A stretch of 64,000 nt of DNA, from positions 1 to 64,000 of the forward strand of contig JAUSOD010000106.1 in assembly GCA_030656215.1 (NCBI GenBank), in the 5' to 3' direction. The notes beneath the pieces were generated by a model that was not told the DNA's origin, ran no database searches, and saw nothing but the letters and a program-made list of their open reading frames with translations. Positions within the stretch are counted from its first letter, which is position 1, and each line of letters opens with the position of its first letter. Position numbers and translations under genes: made by a program. This document shows positions 1 to 6,972 of the stretch, one piece after another. This DNA comes from Azoarcus sp. (GTDB lineage Bacteria > Pseudomonadota > Gammaproteobacteria > Burkholderiales > Rhodocyclaceae).

Positions 1-67
1 ACCGTGAAACAGGTACGCGCCGATGATAGTGAGATTCGCTCTCGTGAAAGTAGGTCATCGTCAGACT
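1..67 (+). rRNA. rrf: 5S ribosomal RNA, 3' part (5' end outside window)
   Basis: The first ~67 bases match the 3' half of proteobacterial 5S rRNA: GACCGTGAAAC-like helix III sequence, then CGCCGATGATAGTG, then GTGAAAGTAGGTCATCGTC closing the terminal helix. The 5' half lies left of the window. An intrinsic terminator follows 12 nt downstream, as expected for the end of an rrn operon. The exact 3' end (about 66-68) is inferred from the family. Confidence 0.93.
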
Positions 68-78
68 AACCCCATACC

Positions 79-112
79 AAACCCCGGTGCAATCCATGCA
101 CCGGGGTTTCGT
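79..112 (+). terminator. Intrinsic terminator of the rRNA operon
   Basis: An 11-bp perfect stem (AACCCCGGTGC / GCACCGGGGTT) around the loop AATCCAT, followed by TTTCGT. It lies directly after the 5S rRNA 3' end. Confidence 0.85.
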
Positions 113-290
113 CCGTCTATCTCATTGCACACAATCGATAACAAGAGGCGCAAACGTCCGGCACGCCTCTCGACTGCCCTGGCGAGCACAACTCGGAGCT
201 AATTCCGGGCGGGCTGAGCTCAGGAGCACGTGGATTGACGACAACGCTGCGCCAGGTTGAAGGACCCGGGGCGGCATTGCTATTGCTGTT

Positions 291-1085
291 TCAGAGCCCG
301 CCGCGCTCGAGTGCGCAGCGCTCGCGCTCAGTGCGAAAGATGTATCGCTGAATCTGGGTGTCTGCTGTCGGAGGCAAGTCGACGAAGCGGCAGCCAATGC
401 GCAAAGTCTCTGACCCGTTGCGGCCGTTCTGCCGCGATATATTGCGTACTTCGAGCTCAACCGAGAGTGGTTCGCCTTGGGGCAGGGTCAGCCGGCAATC
501 CTGCAGTGTGCAGCCGATCGAGAGCCCGGTACCACCTGAAGGCAGGTGTAGCGCCAGTCCGCCGGCGCTGATGTCGAGCACCCGAGCCTCGATCCGCGGC
601 CTTAGTGGAGCTTCTCCTTCCGCCGGCAGGCGACAGACCAGTCCGTGCGCGAGCGGTACATGAAGCCGGTAGTATTCGCGCCGCTGCAGGCGCAACAGCG
701 TGTTTGGAACCGGTGCTGCGAAAGCGGCGCGGCCCTCTATCTGGGCTTCGGTGATCCTGCTCAGCGAGAACTGGATGCGGATCTTTTCGAACTCGGTTGC
801 GCAGATGAGCTGGTCGGCCTGCAGACAATGCCGATTGATCACCGGGTCCGGGCTGACGTCGAAGAACAGCCAGTCGTCATTGTCCGAAAGCGTGATCAGT
901 GCCGTCAGAAACGAGTTCTTGCCGGGGGACGGGTGCGCGCTGATCAGCGCATGGCCGCCAATCAGTTCCTGCAGCAATTGGCGGACCTGACGCCTTCCGT
1001 GGAGCAGGTACTGTTCGAGATTGACATTTCCCAGCGGTGCAAGGGGTTCAGCTCTGAGGGGGTCAGTTCTGTTTTGTTCTGGCAT
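291..1085 (-). CDS. YcgR-like flagellar brake protein (YcgR-N + PilZ domains)
   Basis: 264 aa. The N-terminal ~110 residues resemble the YcgR regulatory domain (SFLTALITL and IRIQFS stretches). A C-terminal PilZ domain carries the c-di-GMP signature: RREYYR at 135-140 (RxxxR = R136/R140) and DISAGG at 171-176 (DxSxxG). In the family such proteins bind c-di-GMP and slow the flagellar motor. Both binding motifs are intact, so binding is likely. No flagellar genes are nearby. A second paralogue lies 137 bp upstream on the same strand, so this is a tandem pair from an old duplication, possibly co-transcribed. The start ATG at 1085 gives a length typical of YcgR proteins (~245-265 aa). Confidence 0.87.
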   Translation of the reverse strand: MPEQNRTDPLRAEPLAPLGNVNLEQYLLHGRRQVRQLLQELIGGHALISAHPSPGKNSFLTALITLSDNDDWLFFDVSPDPVINRHCLQADQLICATEFEKIRIQFSLSRITEAQIEGRAAFAAPVPNTLLRLQRREYYRLHVPLAHGLVCRLPAEGEAPLRPRIEARVLDISAGGLALHLPSGGTGLSIGCTLQDCRLTLPQGEPLSVELEVRNISRQNGRNGSETLRIGCRFVDLPPTADTQIQRYIFRTERERCALERGGL

Positions 1086-1222
1086 GCCTGGACGAGTCTT
1101 TGCGCGCGGAAGGGATGATGAGGATGGTCTTGAACCTGGACCTGCACATGATTCTGCGCCTGGCGGTGCTTCCGCGCGAGCAATTGTAGGTCAAGGTCTG
1201 TGCCCATCAGACGGGAGATTGG

Positions 1223-2002
1223 TCAGTAGTTGCCGCGCTCACGGGCGTTGCGTTCGCGTTCGATCTTGAGGATATAGCGCTGGATGATGGTGTCCGCATT
1301 GCGCGGCAGGTCGAGAAACTGACAGCCAGCGCGGAGCATCTCCACTCCGTTGCGATTTACCAGGCGAAACAGGTTCCGCACTACCAGCCGCGTGCTGATC
1401 GGATCGGCATCGGGCAGGCGCAGGGTGCAGTTCGGGAATTCCATCTGGGGATCGAAGGCGAACCCGCTAGGTGGAACCGCCACGGCAATTCCGCCTCCTC
1501 CTATGTCGATGATACGCACCGCCACAGGCATGGCGTTGTCGGTTTCGCCAGTAACCGGGATCGAACAGGTCACCGATTGGGTGACTGGGGTGTGCAGACG
1601 GTAGAACTCGCGGCGTTGAAGGCGCAACAAGGTTTCGGGCAGCGGGGCACGAAACGCCGGACGTCCATCGTTCTGCACCCGAACCGGGTTGTCCACGGTG
1701 AACTGGATGCGGATATTGTGCAGTTGGGTGACACAGATGATCTGCGCCGCATTTGCGATCCGCACGTTGATCGATTCGTCGGTGCTGCCGTCGAGCAGCA
1801 AGGCCGTGTCGTCGTCGGTGAGGCCGAGGAGCGCGGTGAGAAAGGACTGGTTGCCTGGACTGAGGTGGGCGGTAATCAGGGCACGCCCCGTGACAAGGCT
1901 GGCAAGTGCGTGGCGGATCTCGCGCTCGCTGCGCAGCAGGTACTTTTCGTCGTCATCGGCCCGCAGTAACTCGACCCGGGTCTGTTCGCTATCGATGGAC
2001 AT
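1223..2002 (-). CDS. YcgR-like PilZ protein, second paralogue with altered PilZ motif
   Basis: 259 aa, same architecture as its neighbour: YcgR-N-type domain (SFLTALLGLTDDD, IRIQFTVDN), then PilZ. The arginine motif is intact (RREFYR, R131/R135), but the second motif reads DIGGGG (166-171): the usual Ser of DxSxxG is Gly168. This may weaken c-di-GMP affinity or change stoichiometry; that is inference. First gene of the tandem pair on the minus strand. Both C-termini end in a similar stretch (IQRYI..IERER), supporting duplication. Start ATG at 2002. Confidence 0.86.
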   Translation of the reverse strand: MSIDSEQTRVELLRADDDEKYLLRSEREIRHALASLVTGRALITAHLSPGNQSFLTALLGLTDDDTALLLDGSTDESINVRIANAAQIICVTQLHNIRIQFTVDNPVRVQNDGRPAFRAPLPETLLRLQRREFYRLHTPVTQSVTCSIPVTGETDNAMPVAVRIIDIGGGGIAVAVPPSGFAFDPQMEFPNCTLRLPDADPISTRLVVRNLFRLVNRNGVEMLRAGCQFLDLPRNADTIIQRYILKIERERNARERGNY

Positions 2003-2189
2003 ACAACTTGGGCGTGAGGTGTTAGTGACAGGGCAGAGCTTATAGCATGAGTCGGGATCTCGGGGGGCGTTCGGGGGGTAGTGATCGCATACTCGGGGCT
2101 GTGCTTCGTGTCACTTGCTCGGGACCGATGCGAGCGGGTGGTTGTGGTGAGTGGCGGCGGAAATCGCGACAGTCCGCTTTTGTCTGGCG

Positions 2190-3491
2190 CTATGCCGGGA
2201 TCTGCGGTGAAGGTCGGGCATTGCGCCACATCTTCACTACAAAAATCATGTTGGCCAGCAGCCAGGCGGATTCGATCACAAGCATCAGTCCGGCGAGCGG
2301 GGCGAGAGCCGGTATCAAGGCAGCTAGTACAAGCATCGCGAGGGTTGCGGCGTGCATCCGCAGTTGTGCCCGTACGCGGGCTTCGGGCAGTAGTTTCCTA
2401 ACGTTGGGCGCCTTGACGCCGGTCTGGGTCAGGTTGAGCCAAGAGAGGAAGGGCACGATTTTATAGAGCATGGCACTGGTGGCTCCGCCGAGCCCACCAT
2501 GCAGGGCGAGGACGCCCGCAAGTACGGGCCAGTGGGCAGCGTCCGACAGATTGGAGATGACCAACACGCCGATGCTGGCGAGCAGCGCAATCATGGCCAG
2601 GCGGAAGGCACGAAAGGGCGCGTCGGGAGTGCTCCGCCGGGTCCGTGACTGGAGGTACAGGGTGGTGCCGAGAAAAGCCCCTGCACACGCAAGGAGAACG
2701 ATCAGCATGATGGTGGCAAGGCTGCTGAACCCGGCGGCCGAGCTGAGTGACCAGACTGCCAGTACGACCAGCATAATGGGCGCCCAATATCGGGTGAGCG
2801 CGAGTGGATAGGACGGGGTGATGTGGAACATCGGAACCACGACCCAGCTGGTTGCAGCGAGGATGATTCCGGCCCAGCCGAGCAGGGCCCAGCCAGCATG
2901 CAGATCGACCTGAACGGGGAAGGGCAGTGGCAGGTAGAGCCCCCGACCCAGTCCCAGCGCCAGGGCGAGCCCGAGTGCCAGCGCGACGGCAAGTGCGCTC
3001 AGTGCCAGACGCAGATCGCGCGGCGTGCGGCTGGCCATGGTGGTGGCGGGGGCGAGGGCCACGGCATATGCGGCACAGGCGAGAAAGCCGGCAAGCGTTA
3101 TCCCGAGCAGGCCGGCGCCGCCGATCAGCAGGTCAGGCTGCGCATACCCGAGGCCGCCCGCAAGCCCGGCGGCGCCCAGACTGAGCCCGACATGCAGCAG
3201 TCGGGCGACGCGCAGCGGTGATGGCAGTGAGGCACCGGCGACCACCGGCAGGATCTGTATCAGTGCCCCGAGCATGATCTGGAGCAGGAAGCCGACTGCA
3301 AACAGGTGCACGACCGCCAGCGCGCCCGGCGTCCAGCGCGATTCGAGTACGCCGCTGCCACCGATCAGCACCAGCCCTGCTGCGATGCCGAACAGGGGGG
3401 CGGTGAGGAAAAACCGCAACGGGGCCGACAGGGGCGGCGCCGCGTCATAGCCTAGACCGGGGTTGGCGCCACCGCTGGTGGAGCGACTCAT
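2190..3491 (-). CDS. Polytopic membrane protein with conserved-looking His residues, possible heme/copper protein
   Basis: 433 aa, about 12 hydrophobic segments beginning at residue ~25. Several histidines lie in or beside membrane helices: HLFAVGF, LLHVGLS, DLHAGWALLGW, PMFHITP, ALHGGLGG. This pattern recalls heme- or copper-binding membrane proteins (NorB/CcoN or NnrS types), but I cannot place it firmly in a family. It is the last gene of a three-gene operon: its ATG overlaps the DUF2249 gene by 4 bp, so translation is coupled. The neighbours (hemerythrin, DUF2249) and the FNR-like box upstream suggest a role in low-oxygen or nitric oxide physiology. The function itself is inferred from context. 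Confidence 0.8.
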   Translation of the reverse strand: MSRSTSGGANPGLGYDAAPPLSAPLRFFLTAPLFGIAAGLVLIGGSGVLESRWTPGALAVVHLFAVGFLLQIMLGALIQILPVVAGASLPSPLRVARLLHVGLSLGAAGLAGGLGYAQPDLLIGGAGLLGITLAGFLACAAYAVALAPATTMASRTPRDLRLALSALAVALALGLALALGLGRGLYLPLPFPVQVDLHAGWALLGWAGIILAATSWVVVPMFHITPSYPLALTRYWAPIMLVVLAVWSLSSAAGFSSLATIMLIVLLACAGAFLGTTLYLQSRTRRSTPDAPFRAFRLAMIALLASIGVLVISNLSDAAHWPVLAGVLALHGGLGGATSAMLYKIVPFLSWLNLTQTGVKAPNVRKLLPEARVRAQLRMHAATLAMLVLAALIPALAPLAGLMLVIESAWLLANMIFVVKMWRNARPSPQIPA

Positions 3492-3739
3492 GGCCGTTCG
3501 ATCAACACCTCGACGACGCCGTCGTCGCGAATCTCCGGGGTGTAGCGATAGCCGTCACGGTCAAGGATGCGGAACAGCGGATGCGGCATGCGGTCGAGCA
3601 GTAGCAGGATGCGCCCGCCCGGGGCCAGGTCGGTGATGGCCTCCATCGCCACTTCGAAGGGGCCGGGCGGCTCGAGGCCGCGAGCGTCGATGATGCTTGG
3701 CTCGGTCTTGCTTGGGTCGATCATGCTTGGCTCGGTCAT
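3488..3739 (-). CDS. DUF2249 domain-containing small protein
   Basis: 83 aa. After a repetitive leader, residues 17-80 match the DUF2249 pattern: IDARGLEPPGPFEVAMEAI, then PGGRILLLLDRMPHPLF and a C-terminal VEVLIERP strand (a TusA-like alpha/beta fold in this family). Biochemical function is unknown; these proteins commonly accompany hemerythrins and denitrification genes. The first 15 residues consist of three 5-residue repeats (MTEPS, MIDPS, KTEPS) encoded by a 15-bp tandem repeat. The annotated ATG overlaps the hemerythrin stop by 4 bp. An in-frame ATG starts the second repeat (MIDPS), so the start could be five codons later. Confidence 0.85.
   Translation of the reverse strand: MTEPSMIDPSKTEPSIIDARGLEPPGPFEVAMEAITDLAPGGRILLLLDRMPHPLFRILDRDGYRYTPEIRDDGVVEVLIERP
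3693..3737 (-). repeat. Three tandem 15-bp repeats at the 5' end of the DUF2249 gene
   Basis: On the + strand: ATGCTTGGCTCGGTC (3693-3707), TTGCTTGGGTCGATC (3708-3722) and ATGCTTGGCTCGGTC (3723-3737). Units 1 and 3 are identical. Each unit is exactly five codons, so copy-number changes keep the reading frame and alter only the N-terminus. Confidence 0.92.
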
Positions 3740-4203
3740 GCTGCAACTCCGGCAGTGATTTCAGGGTGAAGGCTCGCATCGAGTTCGGCCGTCAGTGCGA
3801 CGATCTGATCCGCTAGCCGGGTTTCGCACATCGGATAGAGGATGTTCTCCTCCTTCATGTTGTGCTGCTGGATCATGATCAGCAGGGTTTCGGCTTCACC
3901 GCCAAAATCGTCCGCATCCTGACGCTGGATTGCAGCGCTCATGCGCTCGAGGAACTCGCGCATGTCGGCGTGCTCTGCGCGCATCACGGCAGTGGGCCCG
4001 CCCTGCATGCCGGTTGCAGCCTCGAAGCGAGGAAAGAGTAGTTGCTCTTCGGTGCTGAAGTGGGTCTCGAGCGCGTGTGCAAAGTCGGTCATCGCTGTGG
4101 CTGCCGCAGCCCAGTCTCCCTGATCGACCTGGGTTTCGATGCGAGCAAAGTCGTGGTCGCAGGCACGGTGATCTTCGGTCATGAGGCTGGATAGTGTGAT
4201 CAT
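3736..4203 (-). CDS. Hemerythrin HHE-domain protein
   Basis: 155 aa. Four-helix bundle with the di-iron ligand pattern: DHRACDHDF near the N-terminus, ETHFSTEEQLLFP (H, E), AEHADMREF and QHNMKEENILYP (H, E). It probably binds O2 or NO, or repairs/regulates in response to them; the precise ligand cannot be read from sequence. First gene of the coupled operon with the DUF2249 and membrane-protein genes. The start ATG at 4203 has a good ribosome-binding site (GAGGAA, 6 nt upstream). An FNR/DNR-like box is centred 58 bp before the start codon, which suggests induction under low oxygen or NO. Confidence 0.9.
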   Translation of the reverse strand: MITLSSLMTEDHRACDHDFARIETQVDQGDWAAAATAMTDFAHALETHFSTEEQLLFPRFEAATGMQGGPTAVMRAEHADMREFLERMSAAIQRQDADDFGGEAETLLIMIQQHNMKEENILYPMCETRLADQIVALTAELDASLHPEITAGVAA

Positions 4204-4254
4204 GTAGGTTCCTCGGTAGTGGCATTGATTCTCCGCGCAGGCCCGGTGATGGCC

Positions 4255-4268
4255 TTGATGCGGGTCAA
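4255..4268. promoter_or_regulatory. FNR/DNR-type binding site
   Basis: TTGATGCGGGTCAA matches the CRP/FNR-family consensus TTGAT-N4-ATCAA at 9 of 10 positions. It lies between the divergent hemerythrin operon and an MFS gene. For the hemerythrin operon a class II position (-41.5) would put the transcription start near 4220 with a -10-like GAGAAT at the right distance. The regulator itself is not in the window. Confidence 0.75.
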
Positions 4269-4354
4269 ATATGCGGGGCCGTCGCGCGCTAGGTGGAGGC
4301 CCCGAAATGGTGCGAAGCGGGCAGAATGCCGCCTTTACAGAATGGATTGCCGGA

Positions 4355-5581
4355 ATGAATGCTGCACATGCTCCAAGCGCCTGGGGGAGGATCTTCCTGC
4401 CCTTTGCGCTGGGTTACTACCTGTCCTATCTGTTGCGTACCGTCAATGCGGTTATCTCGCCCGAGCTCACCCGTGTGCTCGGCCTGTCCGCGGCGGATCT
4501 GGGCTTGCTGACCAGTACCTATTTTCTGGCCTTCGGGCTGGCGCAGATCCCGGTCGGCATCGCGCTCGACCGCTATGGGCCGCGCCGGGTCGAAGGGGGG
4601 TTGATGCTGCTCACCGCGCTGGGCGGGGTGGCGTTTGCGATGGGGGATTCTCTGCTCACCCTGGGCAGTGCGCGGGCGCTGATCGGGATCGGGGTTTCGG
4701 CCTGCCTGATGGCGGCGCTGAAGGGTTTTGCGATGTGGTATCCACCCGAACGGCAGAGCTCGATGACCGGTTTCATCATGGCGGCCGGAGCGCTCGGTGC
4801 GCTTACCGCAAGTGCGCCGGTGGAGGCGCTGTTGCCGCTGATGGGGTGGCGAGGTGTGTTCTGGATGATCGCCGTGCTGGCAGTGGTGATTTCGGGGTGG
4901 ATCTTCTGGTCGCTGCCCGATGAGGCCAGTCATGCCGGCACCGAGACCCTGGGCGATGCATTGCGCTCGGTCGGACGCATTTTCGTTGCGCCGGCCTTCC
5001 TGCGCTTTGCCTGCTCGTCGATGTTCTTTACGGGCGGGTTCATGGCGATGCAGAGTCTGTGGGCGGTGCCGTGGCTGATGAACGTCAGCGGCCTCACACT
5101 GGCGCAGGCCGCAGGTCAGTTGGTGGCGCTCAACGTGGGTATGCTGGTCGGGCAGTTGTCGATTGGCGTGCTCGGCGTCCGTCTGGCGCGGCGCGGGGTG
5201 CGTCCTCTGAACCTTATCCAGTTCGGCTTTGTCGGGATGCTCATGGTGCAGCTTGGCATCCTGTTCAATGTCGGGCCGCTGGTGGTGCTGTGGTTTCTGC
5301 TCGGGGTTCTGTCATCGGTCAATTCGCAAACCTATCTCGCCACTTCGGCGAGCTTTCCGAAGCAGGTGTTTGCCCGGGTGGCGACAGCGATCAACCTGAT
5401 GGCGTTTGCCGGCGCCTTTATCGTGCAGTGGGGCCTGGGCTTGGCGCTCGATGCATTGCAGGCGGGCGGGCGGACGATGTCGGCATCATTGTCGCTATCC
5501 TTTGGTGGCTTGATCGCGATTCAGATGCTGGCCTATTTGCCGCTGCTGCCGTGGTGGCGCAAGCGTAGGGTGGGGGCCTGA
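4355..5581 (+). CDS. MFS transporter
   Basis: 408 aa from the ATG at 4355, with about 12 transmembrane helices and the MFS loop motif between helices 2 and 3 (GIALDRYGPRRVEGG). The substrate is not recognisable. A longer reading from 4271 would add 28 hydrophilic residues and start directly after the FNR-like box; the ATG at 4355 places the membrane segment (FLPFALGYYLSYLL) close to the N-terminus, as usual. Divergent from the hemerythrin operon; the FNR-like box could influence it too. It stands alone, with a flavoprotein gene converging on it. Confidence 0.85.
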   Translation: MNAAHAPSAWGRIFLPFALGYYLSYLLRTVNAVISPELTRVLGLSAADLGLLTSTYFLAFGLAQIPVGIALDRYGPRRVEGGLMLLTALGGVAFAMGDSLLTLGSARALIGIGVSACLMAALKGFAMWYPPERQSSMTGFIMAAGALGALTASAPVEALLPLMGWRGVFWMIAVLAVVISGWIFWSLPDEASHAGTETLGDALRSVGRIFVAPAFLRFACSSMFFTGGFMAMQSLWAVPWLMNVSGLTLAQAAGQLVALNVGMLVGQLSIGVLGVRLARRGVRPLNLIQFGFVGMLMVQLGILFNVGPLVVLWFLLGVLSSVNSQTYLATSASFPKQVFARVATAINLMAFAGAFIVQWGLGLALDALQAGGRTMSASLSLSFGGLIAIQMLAYLPLLPWWRKRRVGA

Positions 5582-5646
5582 GCGGGCAACTGAGCGGGTA
5601 GGTCTGAAGCGTGCTGTGTCAGGAGTGCCGCCTCAGGCGTGCCGCT

Positions 5647-6855
5647 TCAAGCGTGTTGACCGGCGGCGTATCCGGATGACCAGGCCCACTGGAAGTTGTA
5701 GCCGCCGAGGTGGCCGGTGACGTCCATCACCTCGCCAACGAAATACAGGCCGGGAACGCTGCGCGCCTCCATGGTCTTGGAGGACAGCGCGTGGGTGTCG
5801 ACGCCGCCGAGCGTGACTTCGGCCTTGGCGTAGCCTTGGGTGCCGGACGGGGTGAGCTGCCAGTCGGCGAGGGTGGCAGCGATCGCTCGCAGTTCGGCAT
5901 GGCGAAACTGGTTGATCGGCTTCTCCCAGCCATGCAGGGCACACCACGCATGGGCAAAACGCCGCGGCAGATGTTCGGCCATCAGGTTGGCAAGCAGGCT
6001 GCGCTCGCTCGCGTGGCCGAGCAACCAGGCTTCGGTGTCGATGCCCGGGAGCAGGTTGAGGCTGAGCGGCGCCCATTCGTCCTGATCGTAAGCCTGCGCC
6101 TGCCAGTAGCTTGAGGCCTGCAGAATGGAAGGGCCGGAAAGTCCGCGATGGGTGATCAATGCCGCCTCGCGGAAAACCGGCCCTCGACAACTGGCTTCCA
6201 CCTCGAATGAGGCGCCCGCCAGCTCGACGAGCCGGGCCAGGGTCTCGGGGGGCAGGGTCAGTGGAACCAGTGCTGGGCGGGGCGCAATTACGGGAAGACC
6301 GAACTGTTCTGCAAGCCGGTAGCCGAAGGGCGTGGCGCCGATTTTCGGGATGGACAGGCCGCCAGTGGCCACGACCAGGCTCTGGGCGCGGATGCGTCCG
6401 TGGCTTGTGTCGATGACGAAACGTTCGGTCTCGTAGCCGGTCTGCTTTACTGCATGAACAGTGGTGGGCATCGCCCACTGCACCGCGCCGTAATCGCACT
6501 CGGTGCGGAGCATGTCGATGATCTGTTGCGCGGAATCGTCACAGAACAGCTGTCCCCAGTCACGTTCGTGATAGGAAATCCCATGACGCTCCACAAGATC
6601 GATAAAATCGCGCGCCGTGTAGCGCGACAGGGCCGAGCGGACGAAGTGCGGATTGCGACACAGGAAGTGTTCGGCAGTGACGCGGCGATTGGTGAAGTTG
6701 CACCGGCCGCCACCGGAAATGCGGATTTTTTCGGCCAGTTTCGTCGCATGATCGACAAGCAGCACACTGCGGCCACGCTGGCCGGCGGTTGCTGCGCACA
6801 TCATGCCGGCGGCACCGGCACCGATTACAACAAGGTCGAAACGCTGGTCGGTCAC
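5647..6855 (-). CDS. BaiN/YhiN (HI0933-like) FAD-dependent oxidoreductase
   Basis: 402 aa. N-terminal Rossmann motif VIGAGAAGMMCA (11-22), then the family signature ISGGGRCNFTN around 47-57, ATGGLSIPKIGATPFGY in the middle, and a C-terminal FAD-binding stretch GLYFVGEVMDVTGHLGGYNFQWAW. This matches the widespread HI0933/YhiN family, related to the bile-acid enzyme BaiN. The physiological substrate of the proteobacterial members is unknown. Length is normal (~390-410 aa). Monocistronic; divergent from the DUF748 gene. Confidence 0.9.
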   Translation of the reverse strand: MTDQRFDLVVIGAGAAGMMCAATAGQRGRSVLLVDHATKLAEKIRISGGGRCNFTNRRVTAEHFLCRNPHFVRSALSRYTARDFIDLVERHGISYHERDWGQLFCDDSAQQIIDMLRTECDYGAVQWAMPTTVHAVKQTGYETERFVIDTSHGRIRAQSLVVATGGLSIPKIGATPFGYRLAEQFGLPVIAPRPALVPLTLPPETLARLVELAGASFEVEASCRGPVFREAALITHRGLSGPSILQASSYWQAQAYDQDEWAPLSLNLLPGIDTEAWLLGHASERSLLANLMAEHLPRRFAHAWCALHGWEKPINQFRHAELRAIAATLADWQLTPSGTQGYAKAEVTLGGVDTHALSSKTMEARSVPGLYFVGEVMDVTGHLGGYNFQWAWSSGYAAGQHA

Positions 6856-6972
6856 AATGACGCCTAGTGCGTTGAAAGCGGCGCAGAATACGCCCCGTCG
6901 CGATTCGCAGCAAATGAGTATTGATTTAATGTGGTGGTTCCAAACATGATTGTGAGCGCATGGAGCGTCTGA

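Noticed and set aside
5600-5650. Short direct repeat (TGCCGCCTCAGGCG / TGCCGCTTCAAGCG) near the end of the BaiN-like gene
   Set aside because: Only two imperfect copies next to the gene end; too short to interpret.
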